A DNA stretch of 64,000 bases from an uncultured Rhodospirillales bacterium (GCA_903828515.1 CAIKMD010000003.1:124001-188000); one strand, 5' to 3'; positions 30,514 through 40,044 are shown, numbered from the stretch's first letter. Numbers and translations are program-made. Notes: a model not told the origin generated them from the sequence alone.

Positions 30514-31074
30514 ATGACCTTGATCCCAATCACCGAAGCAACGCATGGCGTGACGCTCGACATCGCCTATGCGACGTCGCGCAATTTCACCGGCAAGCCG
30601 GTTTATGCGCGACCGCTGGCCTTCCTTCATCCCGAAGCCGATATCCGGCTCAGAAAAGCAATCGGCCTGGCGCGCGCGCTCGGACTGACGATGCGGATCT
30701 TCGATGCGTTCCGGCCGAGCGAGGCGCAATGGGTGTTGTGGAATCACACGCCCGATCCGAATTTTCTCGCCGACCCGCGCAAGGGATCGCCGCATTCGCG
30801 CGGCGCGGCCGTCGACCTGACCTTGATCGGCGCCGACGGCGTCGCGCTCGACATGGGAACCGGGTTCGATGAATTCACGCCACTGTCGCATCACGCCTCG
30901 ACCGGGATTTCGACGCACGCGCAACAAAACCGTTTCGTATTGTTGGGATTGATGAGCGCTGCCGGATGGAATTTCTACGGCAACGAGTGGTGGCATTACC
31001 AGCTATTCGACGCCAAGAAATATCCGGTCTTAAGCGACGCGGACGCGCCCGAACCGATGATGACGCCAGCGTAA
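30514..31074 (+). CDS. D-alanyl-D-alanine dipeptidase, VanX/DdpX-like
   Basis: This 186-aa zinc peptidase probably hydrolyses D-Ala-D-Ala or related peptides from the cell wall. Zinc ligands are H94 and D101 in SPHSRGAAVDLTL, and H161 in NEWWHYQ, where E158 is the catalytic base. R67 in DAFRPSE matches the VanX arginine. No signal peptide is seen, so it acts in the cytoplasm, as VanX does. No vancomycin-resistance ligase lies nearby, so a recycling role is more likely than resistance. Confidence 0.9.
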   Translation: MTLIPITEATHGVTLDIAYATSRNFTGKPVYARPLAFLHPEADIRLRKAIGLARALGLTMRIFDAFRPSEAQWVLWNHTPDPNFLADPRKGSPHSRGAAVDLTLIGADGVALDMGTGFDEFTPLSHHASTGISTHAQQNRFVLLGLMSAAGWNFYGNEWWHYQLFDAKKYPVLSDADAPEPMMTPA

Positions 31075-31093
31075 GTTCTCAGTCGGCCGTCGC

Positions 31094-31645
31094 TTAGACG
31101 GCGCGGACCTCGACGACCTCGGGGATGTAATGCTTCAGCATGTTTTCGATGCCGGCCTTCAAGGTCGCCGTCGAGCTGGGGCAACCCGAGCACGAGCCGT
31201 GCATCTGCAGATAGACGATGCCGTCGGCATAGGATTCGAAAATAATGTCGCCGCCGTCCTGGGCCACCGCCGGACGCACCCGCGTCTCCAGCAGTTCCTT
31301 GATCTGGGTGACGACTTCGCCTTCGTCCTCGGTATCGCCTTCGGGAACCGGGGCATCGCTCTTGGTCAACAGCGTGGCGCCCGAGGTGAAATGTTCCATG
31401 ATCGCCCCGAGCACGGCGGGCTTCAGTTGCTGCCACGACGCTTCGTCGTCCTTGCTGACGGTGACGAAATCGGCGCCGTAGAACACGCCCGTCACGCCGC
31501 CAAGATCGAACAGCCGGACCGCCAGCGGCGACCGCGTTGCTGCTTCGGCATCGGTAAAATTGGCGGTTCCCTGCTCCATCACCGCCCGACCGGGCAGGAA
31601 TTTCAGCGTCGCGGGATTGGGCGTGGTTTCGGTCTCGATGAACAT
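31094..31645 (-). CDS. nfuA: NifU/Nfu-type iron-sulfur cluster carrier
   Basis: This 183-aa Fe-S scaffold or carrier has an N-terminal Nfu domain (ETETTPNPATLKFLPGR) and a C-terminal NifU domain with CSGC (C152 and C155) that bridges a [4Fe-4S] cluster across a dimer. This two-domain form is the mitochondrial NFU1 type. The gene overlaps no neighbour and has its own upstream gap of about 72 bases to the universal stress protein gene. Confidence 0.93.
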   Translation of the reverse strand: MFIETETTPNPATLKFLPGRAVMEQGTANFTDAEAATRSPLAVRLFDLGGVTGVFYGADFVTVSKDDEASWQQLKPAVLGAIMEHFTSGATLLTKSDAPVPEGDTEDEGEVVTQIKELLETRVRPAVAQDGGDIIFESYADGIVYLQMHGSCSGCPSSTATLKAGIENMLKHYIPEVVEVRAV

Positions 31646-31717
31646 CGGGCGCTCCGCAGCTTGTATGCGCTACAGTTGGGTTACCGGCACGCCAAGTCAA
31701 CCCTTTGATTTATAGGG

Positions 31718-32203
31718 TCAAGCCAGCTCGGCAATCTGTTCGTTGGTGAGATTGCCCGGCACGATGGTGATCGGCACGCGCAGTTTCGCGCTGCGCCCGA
31801 TCAGCGCGGTGATCAGCGGCCCAGGCCCTTCCTGGCCGGTTCCGGTCGCCAGCACCAGAATCGAGATGCTCGGCTCTTCGTCGATCAGGGCGATCAGCTC
31901 GTCGCGCAGGCGGCCCTCGCGGATGTGGACCACCGGCATGGTGCCGGCGATTTTCTGGATTTCAGCCGTCAGCTTGCCGATCAGCGTTTCGACCTCGGTG
32001 CGGCTTTCCTCTTCCATCCGCTCCTCGACCGCCTTCGATATCTGGACGCCGGGCGGCTCGATCGCCGCGAGCAGCGCGACCTTTCCGCCGGTGTGGAAAG
32101 CCCGCAGCGCGGCATAGTGCAGCGCGACGCGCATCTCCTCGCTTTCGTCGACGACCACCAGAAAAATGCGTTCGCGGGGCGTGACGGGGGCCGGATCGTT
32201 CAT
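31718..32203 (-). CDS. Universal stress protein (UspA family)
   Basis: This 161-aa protein has an Usp alpha/beta fold, with FLVVVDESEEMRVALHYAA at the N-terminus. The ATP-binding signature near the end reads LVLATGTG, then LITALIGRSAKLRVPITIVPG, matching the G2XG9GS pattern. The ATG at 32203 is preferred over an upstream one that would extend into the preceding gene. Its role is generally in stress survival; a specific role is not evident. Confidence 0.88.
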   Translation of the reverse strand: MNDPAPVTPRERIFLVVVDESEEMRVALHYAALRAFHTGGKVALLAAIEPPGVQISKAVEERMEEESRTEVETLIGKLTAEIQKIAGTMPVVHIREGRLRDELIALIDEEPSISILVLATGTGQEGPGPLITALIGRSAKLRVPITIVPGNLTNEQIAELA

Positions 32204-32225
32204 GTCGGTCTCGCTGTTCGAAGAC

Positions 32226-32963
32226 TTAAGCGTTGCGGAACGGCAGGCTCGAGAGCCAGCCGAGAAGCGCCGCGCCGGCCACGGCGGCAATGCCGTAGAG
32301 CAGGGCGTAGCGGGAAGCGAACTCGCTGAGATCGGCGTCGAGCCCGATCTCGGAAATCACCAGCGGCGTCGTCTGGCCGCTGACCACGATCCCGTTGCGG
32401 ACCAGCAGGACCTCGACCAGGTAAGTGCCGGTCGGCACGTTGGCGGGGAAAGCCACGGTGGCGCGGAACAGGCGGTCGCCGAGAAAGCTCACGCTGCCCG
32501 GCACGTCGCTGAAAACGCCGGTCGCGCGCGCGTCGTCGACCAGCGCCGAGCGGAACAGCGCGACCTCGTTGGCGGGCGTAGCGGCGTCGCGCGGATCGAA
32601 GCGCAGATTGGCGATACCGACCTGATGCAGCGCCTGGACATCGGGCGGCGCGATCTGATCGAGGGTTTTCGAGCTGAAGGTCGCGTAGTAGCTCGGCACG
32701 TTGGTGAAGGCGACGTTATGCGCGTTGATCCAGATCCCCGCGAGATGGTGCTTCTGGCGCACCACCACATCGTGTTGCGGCCCGCGCACGATGACGATGA
32801 TGTCGCCGGGGCCGTCGGTCGCGCCGAACAGCACCACCGAGGCGCCGGTGAATCCCGTGGTGATCGCGATGAGATGGCTGGTGAGATCGGCCAGCAGCGG
32901 CTGTTCCGCCCGCGCGGGAAGCGCGACGAATAGGAGTAGCGCGGCGGGCAGCCAGCGCTTCAT
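32226..32963 (-). CDS. TIGR02186-family exported membrane protein
   Basis: This 245-aa protein has a signal peptide (MKRWLPAALLLFVALPARA), a beta-rich periplasmic domain and one C-terminal membrane helix (YALLYGIAAVAGAALLGWL). It matches the alphaproteobacterial TIGR02186 family (putative transmembrane protein) by segments such as HLIAITTGFTGASVVLFGA and IWINAHNVAFTNVPSYY. Its ATG overlaps the TauE/SafE gene stop (ATGA). The recurrent pairing suggests it is an accessory to that permease. Confidence 0.85.
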   Translation of the reverse strand: MKRWLPAALLLFVALPARAEQPLLADLTSHLIAITTGFTGASVVLFGATDGPGDIIVIVRGPQHDVVVRQKHHLAGIWINAHNVAFTNVPSYYATFSSKTLDQIAPPDVQALHQVGIANLRFDPRDAATPANEVALFRSALVDDARATGVFSDVPGSVSFLGDRLFRATVAFPANVPTGTYLVEVLLVRNGIVVSGQTTPLVISEIGLDADLSEFASRYALLYGIAAVAGAALLGWLSSLPFRNA

Positions 32964-33883
32964 AGATCCTCGCTCACGATCGAGAAAAGATTGTCGGGCC
33001 TCACGGTGAGATCGAATACGAGCTTCGCCGCGACCAGCAGCACGATCACCGCCAGGAGCGCGCGCAGTTCCTCGCCGCGCAGTTTCGAGCCCCAGCGCGA
33101 GCCGAGCTGCGCGCCGATCACACCACCCAAGAGGAGCACGGCGGCAAGCACGACATCGACCGTGTTGTTGGTCACCGCCTGAAGCACGGTGACCGCGGCG
33201 GTCACGAAGATGATCTGAAACAGCGAGGTGCCGGGCACCACCGAGGTCGGCATGCCGAGGATATAGATCATCGCCGGCACCATGATGAAGCCGCCGCCGA
33301 CGCCCATCACCGCCGAGAGCACGCCGACAAGAAAGCCGAGGGTCAACGGCAGCAGCGCGCTGATGTAAAGCTTGGAGCGCCGGAAGCGCATCTTGAACGG
33401 CAAGCCGTGCAGCCAATTATGCTGATGCAGCTTACGCGTCGTGCCGGTGCGACGACGGATCATCCAGGAATGCATGCTTTCGACCAGCATCAGCGAGCCG
33501 AGCGACAGGAGCAGCGCGGCATAGGCGAGGCTGATGAAAAGCTCGATCTGGCCCGAGCGGCGCAACAGGGTGAAGAGCCAGATGCCGAACACCGAACCGG
33601 CGAGGCCGCCGACGAGCATCAACCCGGCCATGACGAAATCGAGATTGCCGCGCCGCCAGTGCGCGAGCGCGCCCGATACCGAGGCGCCGACCAGTTGATT
33701 GGCGGAACTCGCCACCGCGACCGCCGGCGGCACGCCGATCAGGATCAGCAAAGGCGTGAGCAGGAAACCGCCGCCGACGCCGAACACGCCCGAGAGAACG
33801 CCGACCGCCGTGCCGAGCAGCAACAGGCCGACAACGTCGAGCGAGACCGCGGCGATGGGCAGGTAGATGTCGAGTATGCCCAA
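32960..33883 (-). CDS. TauE/SafE-family sulfite or anion exporter
   Basis: This 307-aa inner-membrane permease has about eight membrane segments. Both halves carry the family repeat: LSGVFGVGGGFLLTPLLI in the first and LSAVMGVGGGFIMVPAMIYILG in the second. Family members move sulfite, sulfoacetate or other organosulfur anions; the substrate is unknown here. It overlaps the TIGR02186 gene and is probably co-transcribed with it and the Usp gene. Confidence 0.9.
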   Translation of the reverse strand: MGILDIYLPIAAVSLDVVGLLLLGTAVGVLSGVFGVGGGFLLTPLLILIGVPPAVAVASSANQLVGASVSGALAHWRRGNLDFVMAGLMLVGGLAGSVFGIWLFTLLRRSGQIELFISLAYAALLLSLGSLMLVESMHSWMIRRRTGTTRKLHQHNWLHGLPFKMRFRRSKLYISALLPLTLGFLVGVLSAVMGVGGGFIMVPAMIYILGMPTSVVPGTSLFQIIFVTAAVTVLQAVTNNTVDVVLAAVLLLGGVIGAQLGSRWGSKLRGEELRALLAVIVLLVAAKLVFDLTVRPDNLFSIVSEDL

Positions 33884-33905
33884 ACGATGTCTCCCGCCGC
33901 CGCGA

Positions 33906-34904
33906 TTAAGGCCTGAGCAGCCCCATGATGTCGAAGACTTCGTTCATATGCGGCTTGGCGATTGCGTTGGCGCGCTCGCTGCCGCGCTTCAGGATGCCGT
34001 CGATATAGCCGGGCTCGGCCAGCAGCCGGCGCATTTCGCCGCCGATCTTGCCCAGCACCTCGGCCGACAGATCGGCGAGTTCGGTCTTGAAGCCCGAGAA
34101 ACTCTGCCCGGCAAACTTCGCGATCGCCTCCTGGCGCGTGAGATTGGCGAGCGCCGCATAGATGCCGAGAAGATTGTCGGCCTCGGGCCGCGCCTCGGCT
34201 TCTTTTTCATCCGCCGGCAATGGCAGCGGATCGGTCTTCGCCTTGCGAATCTTCAGCGCGATGGCCTCGGCGTCGTCGGTCATGTTGATGCGCGAATAAT
34301 CCGAGGCATCGGATTTCGACATTTTCTTGGCGCCGTCGCGCAGGCTCATCACGCGCGTCGCGGTGCCGAAGATCATCGGCTCGGGCAGCGGGAAGAACTC
34401 GACGCCGTAGCGGCGGTTGAACGCACCGGCGATGTCGCGCGCCAGTTCGAGATGCTGTTTCTGGTCTTCGCCGACCGGCACATGGGTCGCCTTGTAGAGA
34501 ATGATGTCGGCCGCCATCAGCACCGGATAGGCATAGAGACCGAGGCCCGCGTCCTCGCGTTGCTTGCCGGCCTTTTCCTTGAACTGGGTCATCCGGTTGA
34601 GCCAGCCGAGCGGCGTCAGGCAGCTCAATAGCCAGGCCAGTTCGGCATGACCCGGCACGCTGCTCTGGTTGAAGATGACGCAATGCTCGGGATCGATGCC
34701 GGCCGCGATATAGGCGGCGGTCACCTCGCGGGTCTGCGCCTTCAACTGCACCGGGTCCTGCGGCAGGGTCAAAGCATGCAGATCGACGATGCAGAAAATG
34801 CAGTCGTAATCATGCTGCAGCGTCACCCAATTGCGGATGGCGCCGAGATAATTGCCGAGATGCAGGTTCCCGGTCGGTTGAACGCCGGAAAAAATACGAT
34901 TCAT
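33906..34904 (-). CDS. trpS: Tryptophanyl-tRNA synthetase
   Basis: This class I aminoacyl-tRNA synthetase charges tRNA-Trp. The HIGH-like motif is [10 protein letters not shown], near residues 12-21, and the KMSKS motif is [10 protein letters not shown]. The product is 332 aa, close to the usual bacterial length. It lies 17 bases downstream of murJ on the same strand; the murJ-trpS pairing is common in alphaproteobacteria. Confidence 0.96.
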   Translation of the reverse strand: MNRIFSGVQPTGNLHLGNYLGAIRNWVTLQHDYDCIFCIVDLHALTLPQDPVQLKAQTREVTAAYIAAGIDPEHCVIFNQSSVPGHAELAWLLSCLTPLGWLNRMTQFKEKAGKQREDAGLGLYAYPVLMAADIILYKATHVPVGEDQKQHLELARDIAGAFNRRYGVEFFPLPEPMIFGTATRVMSLRDGAKKMSKSDASDYSRINMTDDAEAIALKIRKAKTDPLPLPADEKEAEARPEADNLLGIYAALANLTRQEAIAKFAGQSFSGFKTELADLSAEVLGKIGGEMRRLLAEPGYIDGILKRGSERANAIAKPHMNEVFDIMGLLRP

Positions 34905-34921
34905 GCGTCGTTATCGCCGCC

Positions 34922-36472
34922 TTAAGGGCGTCGGGTCAAGGCCAGCCTGCCCTTGATCTCGCGCCATTCCGCGGCCTTGAGTAATAAGGCGAGCACCGCG
35001 AAGGTGGCGACGCCCAAGCCGATAACCACGGTGAGCGCGGCGGTGCGCGTGACAAACCCGGCGGCAAAGAGCGGCGCACTCCACACCGACAGCGCCCATA
35101 AAAGAATGCCCATGCCAACCGATGCCGCGATGATGCGCGGCACGACCTGGCGCGAGCGCGCGTCGAGGGTGAAGTGCCCGCGCCGGTGCAGCAGCACCAT
35201 CAGCGCGAGCGCGTTGACCCAGCCCGCGATCGAGGTCGCAGCCGCGATCCCGACATGACCGAACGGCAGAACCAGCCCCAAAGTCACCGTCAAAGCGAGG
35301 TTCACCGCCATGGCAGCGACGGCCACTTTCACCGGCGTCGCGGTGTCGCGGCGCGCGAAGAAACCGGGCGTCAGAATCTTGATCAGCACGAAAGACGGCA
35401 ATCCCATCGCATAAGCCGCGAGCGCCGAGCCGGTCGCCAGTGCCTCGGTCGGGCCGAAAGCGCCGCGCTCGAACAGCACGCTCATGATCGGCCATGCCAT
35501 CACGCCCAAGCCCACCGCCGCCGGCAAGGTCAGGAACAGCGCCAGTTCGAGGCCGCGATTTTGCGTGTGCTTGGCCCCCGCCTCATCGCCCAGCCGGACC
35601 TGGCGCGAGAGCGACGGCAGGATCGCGGTGCCGACGGCGATGCCGACCACCGCCAGCGGCAATTGGTTGAGGCGATCGGCGTAATAGAGATAGGACACCG
35701 CGCCGGTCGGCAGCAGCGAGGCAACCGCGGTCGAGACCACGAGATTGAGTTGCGTCACCCCGGCGCCGAAAATCCCCGGCACCATCAGCCTGATCATCTT
35801 TTTGACGTCGGGCGTCAGGCGCGGCCACGGCAGCCTCAGGCCCAATCCCGCCCGGCGGCACGATTCCATCAGCCAGAGGAATTGCGCGAAGCCCGAGAGG
35901 GTGAGCGCCCAGGCGAGCGCCTCGCCGCTCAACGGATGAACGAGAACCAGCGCGCCGATCAGAAAGACGTTCAACAAGATCGGCGTCGCGGCGGTGGCGG
36001 CGAAACGCTCGACCGAATTGAGCACGCCGCCCTGCAGCGCGGTCAGCGAGATGAACAGCAGGTAAGGAAAGGTGATCCTTGTCAACCCGACGGTGAGCGC
36101 GAATTTATCCGGGTCGGCGCGAAACCCAGGGGCCAGAAGATCGAGCAGATAGGGGGTCGCCAACTGACCAAAAAAGACAACCCCGAGCAGAACCACCACG
36201 AGCACCGACATCGCGTCTTCGGCGAAGCGCTTCGCATAAGGCTTGCCCTCATGCGCGACCATGCCGGCGAAGGTCGGCACGAACGCTGCCGAGAACGCGC
36301 CCTCGGCGAAAAGGCTGCGAAAGAGATTGGGCAGTCGCTGCGCCACGAAGAACGCATCGGCGACCGGCCCCGCGCCGAGGAATGCCGCGGTCAGGATGTC
36401 GCGGATGAAGCCGAGGACGCGGCTCGCCATGGTGTAGCCGCCGACCGTCGCGGCCGAGCGCAAAAGGGCCAT
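34922..36472 (-). CDS. murJ: Lipid II flippase MurJ
   Basis: This MOP-superfamily transporter flips lipid II for peptidoglycan synthesis. The 516-aa product has about 14 membrane helices. The N-terminus MALLRSAATVGGYTMASRVLGFIRDIL and the loop DAFFVAQRLPNLFRSLFAEGAFSAAFVP are family signatures, containing the essential arginines. The ATG at 36472 is chosen over an upstream one at 36562 that would overlap the divergent gene's promoter. Confidence 0.94.
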   Translation of the reverse strand: MALLRSAATVGGYTMASRVLGFIRDILTAAFLGAGPVADAFFVAQRLPNLFRSLFAEGAFSAAFVPTFAGMVAHEGKPYAKRFAEDAMSVLVVVLLGVVFFGQLATPYLLDLLAPGFRADPDKFALTVGLTRITFPYLLFISLTALQGGVLNSVERFAATAATPILLNVFLIGALVLVHPLSGEALAWALTLSGFAQFLWLMESCRRAGLGLRLPWPRLTPDVKKMIRLMVPGIFGAGVTQLNLVVSTAVASLLPTGAVSYLYYADRLNQLPLAVVGIAVGTAILPSLSRQVRLGDEAGAKHTQNRGLELALFLTLPAAVGLGVMAWPIMSVLFERGAFGPTEALATGSALAAYAMGLPSFVLIKILTPGFFARRDTATPVKVAVAAMAVNLALTVTLGLVLPFGHVGIAAATSIAGWVNALALMVLLHRRGHFTLDARSRQVVPRIIAASVGMGILLWALSVWSAPLFAAGFVTRTAALTVVIGLGVATFAVLALLLKAAEWREIKGRLALTRRP

Positions 36473-36560
36473 CGCACGGGTGTAAAGGAAGCCGGTGACT
36501 CTGGAAAGGCCAGCGCTTGACGGACCCGGCGTCGCGGGTCCAGTTTCCGCCCGCAACATC

Positions 36561-37514
36561 ATGCGTTTTGTATCGCTTCTCGCCCGCTTGGGCCCGGCCT
36601 GTCTCGCCGGATTGATCGGGTTTCTGACGCCGCTTCAGGGCCACGCCCAGGCGCGCACCCTCGTCGAATCCGCTGAGTCGCTTTACAACAACATCTACGT
36701 CTATCGCGAAGGCAACGTGTTCGCGATGACCTTCGGCTACAACCGGACGATCTATACCGAGAGCCTCTACAACTCGCTCGACGACCGCGACCTGCCGGTC
36801 GTCTACACGCGCTACATGACCGCGAGCCTGCTTTACGCCAAGAACGTCAAGTCGGTGCTCGAGATCGGCTTCGGCGGCGGGCGCGAGAGCTGGTACCTCC
36901 ACCGCTTCCTGCCCGAGGCTTCGATCACCTCGGTCGAGCTCGACCCGAAGGTCGTGGAGCTGGCGAAGAAATATTTCGGCATCAAGGACGAGCCGAATTT
37001 CAACGTCGTCAATCGCGACGGACGGCTGTTCCTGCAGCAGTCGAAGGACAAATACGACCTCATCCTGATCGACGCCTATCGCGGGCCATTCGTGCCGTTC
37101 CACCTGCTCACCAAGGAATTCTACGAGCTGGTGAAGGCGCATCTAGCTGAAGGCGGCGTGGTGGCGCAGAACGTCGAGCCCTCGACCATGCTGTTCGACA
37201 GCGCGGTAAAGACGATCCATTCGGTTTTCCCGCAACAGGATTTCTATCTCGGCGAAGGCAATGTGGTGACCATCGCCTATGACGGGCCGCCCCGCTCGCC
37301 CGACGATCTGGCGAAGTCGGCCTCCGATCGCGACGCGTCTCTGAAGCTGCGTTACAGCCTTTCTCAAATGTTACAACAACGCCGGCGACTGCCGCCCGAG
37401 GGCGGCACCGGCACGATCGACCCGAACGCGAAAATCCTGACCGACGATTTCGCGCCGGTCGAATCCCTGAAGGCGATCGAAAGCCACAATCGCAAATGGC
37501 CGGATCCGCAATAG
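36561..37514 (+). CDS. Secreted spermidine-synthase-fold protein
   Basis: This 317-aa protein has a Rossmann methyltransferase/spermidine synthase domain: VLEIGFGGGRESWYLHRFLP at about residues 99-118, then TSVELDPKVVELAKKYFG and YDLILIDAYRGPFVPFHL. The start at 36561 also gives a convincing signal peptide, MRFVSLLARLGPACLAGLIG ending near AQA, predicting export. It overlaps the next gene, a membrane protein of the fused MFS/spermidine-synthase family, by 19 bases. I infer that the two form one complex. Aminopropyltransferase activity is not established. Confidence 0.78.
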   Translation: MRFVSLLARLGPACLAGLIGFLTPLQGHAQARTLVESAESLYNNIYVYREGNVFAMTFGYNRTIYTESLYNSLDDRDLPVVYTRYMTASLLYAKNVKSVLEIGFGGGRESWYLHRFLPEASITSVELDPKVVELAKKYFGIKDEPNFNVVNRDGRLFLQQSKDKYDLILIDAYRGPFVPFHLLTKEFYELVKAHLAEGGVVAQNVEPSTMLFDSAVKTIHSVFPQQDFYLGEGNVVTIAYDGPPRSPDDLAKSASDRDASLKLRYSLSQMLQQRRRLPPEGGTGTIDPNAKILTDDFAPVESLKAIESHNRKWPDPQ

Positions 37515-38134
37515 CCGAACGGCCGGCGAGCAGAATCGCGACGGCGGCGATCCTCGTCACCGCGTTTTTCGTCGGCGCCGTGCTGATGGGCTTCGAGATG
37601 CTCGGCAGCCGCTATCTCTTTCCCTATTTCGGCGGCGGCATCGGCACCTGGGCCGGCCTCATCTCGACCGTGCTGGCGGCGCTGACCATCGGTTATTTCA
37701 TCGGCGGCGCGCTGGTCGATCGCCACCCGACGCCGCGCCTGATCGCGGTCGCGAGCGCGCTCGCCGCGCTCTACCTCGCCGCCGTGCCCGCCACCGCCGA
37801 TCCGGTGATGAGCTTCATCCTCGATCAATTCGGCGACGGCCCGACCGGCATTCTGCTGGCGGCGTCGGCGCTGCTGCTGATCCCGCTTTCCTTCCTCGGC
37901 ACGTTCTCGCCGGTCGCGATCCGGCTGTTGCTGCGCTCGATGCATCAGAGCGGACGCATCGCCGGCATGGTCTATGGCGTCGCCACCATCGGCAATATTT
38001 TCGGCACCCTCTTCACCACCTTCTGGCTGATCCCGACCATCGGCTCGCGCGCGATCACCTATGTCGATGCCGGCGTGCTCGCCGTCTCGGCGATCGTCAT
38101 GTGGCTCCTGCCCAACCCCGCCGACGATGCGTAA
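37496..38134 (+). CDS. Membrane half of a fused-MFS/spermidine-synthase-type protein
   Basis: This 212-aa membrane protein has about six hydrophobic helices. It starts FFVGAVLMGFEMLGSRYLFPYFGGG, then GLISTVLAALTIGYFIGGAL and GRIAGMVYGVATIGNIFGTL. These resemble the N-terminal membrane part of proteins that normally carry a C-terminal spermidine-synthase domain. Here that domain is encoded by the overlapping upstream gene. The biological role of the family is poorly known. Confidence 0.78.
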   Translation: MAGSAIAERPASRIATAAILVTAFFVGAVLMGFEMLGSRYLFPYFGGGIGTWAGLISTVLAALTIGYFIGGALVDRHPTPRLIAVASALAALYLAAVPATADPVMSFILDQFGDGPTGILLAASALLLIPLSFLGTFSPVAIRLLLRSMHQSGRIAGMVYGVATIGNIFGTLFTTFWLIPTIGSRAITYVDAGVLAVSAIVMWLLPNPADDA

Positions 38135-39047
38135 GGCGTTACTGATTCTTCTTCTGCTGGCGACCCCGGCGTTCGCGCAAGTGCCCAGCCCCGACGTCTC
38201 GACCTGGCAGGGCCAGCGCGCGCTGGCCGACATCACCCAGCAACTGAGTTTCGGCGTGCGCGCGATGGACGCGCCCGGTCACCAGAAGACGCTCGACTAT
38301 ATCGAGAGCGAAATGGCGAAGCTCGGCATCAAGACCACGCGTCAATCCTGGACGACGAATGTCGGCGGCCCGACTCATGCAATGACCAATCTCGTCGCGC
38401 GTTTCAACCCCGACAACCCCAAGCGCCTCATCCTCGGCACGCATTACGACAGCATCGTGCGCGCCTATAAGGATTCGGCGCATCCGGAAGCGCCGATGCC
38501 CGGCGCCAATAACTCGGCCTCGGGCGTGGCGCTGCTGCTCGAAACCGCGCGCGCGTTGAAAGCCGCGAAGACGCCGCCGCCCTGGGGCATCGATTTCGTC
38601 TTCTTCGACGGCGAGGAAGGCCCGGTCTCGCTGGGCGCCGGCGATCCGCATTGGCAGCCTCTGGGTTCGCCCTATTTCGTCACCCACCTGCGCGATTTCT
38701 ATCCTGCCGCCAAGCCGGCCAAGGCCGCGATCTTCGACATGGTCTGTTACGCGCAGGAAAAGCTGCGTCCCGAAGAGGCCTCGCTGCTCGATGCGTCGGA
38801 CGAGGTGAACAAGTTCTGGACCATCGGGCGCACCTTCGCGCCGGCATTCTTCGCCGCCCAGCCGACGCCGCAGCCGATCTACGACGATCACATCGCGCTC
38901 AACGAAGCAAAGATCCCGAGCTTCCTCGTCATCGGTTTCGAATACGAGCCGTGGTTCAACACCACGCAGGACACCGCCGATAAATGCTCGGAAGCGGCGA
39001 TGAACGGTGTCGGGCGCACCACGTTGCGCTATATATACGGCCCCTGA
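38127..39047 (+). CDS. Secreted M28-family peptidase / glutaminyl-cyclase-like protein with altered metal site
   Basis: This 306-aa exported protein has a signal peptide (MRKALLILLLLATPAFA). M28 metal motifs are LGTHYDS (H106, D108) and FFDGEEG (E163, E164). The bridging aspartate, normally in a G-x-N-D-x-x-S-G motif, is N129 in PGANNSASG (codon AAC at 38511). The protein may therefore have reduced or changed activity. It overlaps the preceding gene by eight bases. Glutaminyl cyclases share the fold and are an alternative assignment. Confidence 0.8.
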   Translation: MRKALLILLLLATPAFAQVPSPDVSTWQGQRALADITQQLSFGVRAMDAPGHQKTLDYIESEMAKLGIKTTRQSWTTNVGGPTHAMTNLVARFNPDNPKRLILGTHYDSIVRAYKDSAHPEAPMPGANNSASGVALLLETARALKAAKTPPPWGIDFVFFDGEEGPVSLGAGDPHWQPLGSPYFVTHLRDFYPAAKPAKAAIFDMVCYAQEKLRPEEASLLDASDEVNKFWTIGRTFAPAFFAAQPTPQPIYDDHIALNEAKIPSFLVIGFEYEPWFNTTQDTADKCSEAAMNGVGRTTLRYIYGP

Positions 39048-39073
39048 AACGACAGCCCCGAAAGGGCTTGGCG

Positions 39074-39874
39074 ATGGCCGACATTCACATCGGAATATCC
39101 GGAGCCGGCGGCCGCATGGGCCGCATGCTGGTCGCCGAGGTCAAACAGACGCCGGGCTGCGTCCTCGCCGGGGGCATCGAACACGTCGCCAGCCCGCTGC
39201 TGGGTCAGGACATCGGCGCGCTCGCCGGCATCGGCGATATCGGCCTCGTGCTGTCCGACGACGACGACGATCTGTTCGATTCATCGGACGTGGTGATCGA
39301 CTTCTCGACCCCCGAGGCCAGCCTCGCCCACGCGAAACTCGCTGCCGCCGCGAAAAAAGCATTGGTCATCGGCACCACCGGATTCGATACGGCCGTGCTC
39401 GCCCAAGCCGCGCGCTCCGCGCCGATCCTCTGGGCGGCGAATATGAGCCTCGGGGTCAACCTGCTCATGGGCCTCGTCGCCCAGGCCGCGCAAAAACTCG
39501 GCGATGATTACGACATCGAAATTCTCGAAATGCATCACCGCCACAAGGTCGACGCGCCGTCCGGCACCGCGCTCGCCCTGGGCAAGGCCGCCGCCGAAGG
39601 CCGCGGCGTCGACCTCGCCGCCAAAAGCCAGCGCGTGCGCGACGGCATCACCGGCGCGCGCAAGGCCGGCGACATCGGCTTCGCCACGCTCCGGGGCGGC
39701 GACAATGTCGGCGAGCATCGCGTGTTGTTCGCAAGCGACGGCGAACAGATCGAAATCGCCCACCGCGCCTCGAGCCGCCGCATCTTCGCGCGCGGCGCCG
39801 TCAGGGCCGCGATGTGGCTCGCGGGGAAACCCGCGGGGCTTTATTCGATGAAGGATGTGCTGGGGTTGGGGTAG
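39074..39874 (+). CDS. dapB: 4-hydroxy-tetrahydrodipicolinate reductase
   Basis: This NAD(P)H enzyme of lysine and diaminopimelate synthesis is 266 aa. The nucleotide-binding motif is GISGAGGRMGRM at residues 7-18. The active-site signature EMHHRHKVDAPSGTALAL and the C-terminal FARGAVRAAMWLAGKPAGLYSM are present. It is the last gene before the AT-rich interval; nth, its frequent neighbour, follows 1.6 kb later. Confidence 0.96.
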   Translation: MADIHIGISGAGGRMGRMLVAEVKQTPGCVLAGGIEHVASPLLGQDIGALAGIGDIGLVLSDDDDDLFDSSDVVIDFSTPEASLAHAKLAAAAKKALVIGTTGFDTAVLAQAARSAPILWAANMSLGVNLLMGLVAQAAQKLGDDYDIEILEMHHRHKVDAPSGTALALGKAAAEGRGVDLAAKSQRVRDGITGARKAGDIGFATLRGGDNVGEHRVLFASDGEQIEIAHRASSRRIFARGAVRAAMWLAGKPAGLYSMKDVLGLG

Positions 39875-40044
39875 GCCGGAGCGCCGCAGCGCTTCAGTCC
39901 CAACCGTTAGCGTGCTTATCGTGCTTTTATAGAGATCCGCTTCGTCATTCGCAGGTGAACTCATCCGGAAATCCCCCATTTTGTATGGGAGAACCTTGGA
40001 AATAGAGACCGCCATGTGCTCTAAATTAAATTTATCTCACCCCA

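Noticed and set aside
30514-31074. Vancomycin resistance cluster
   Set aside because: Only a VanX-like dipeptidase is present. No VanA/B ligase, VanH dehydrogenase or VanRS lies nearby, so a resistance call is not supported.
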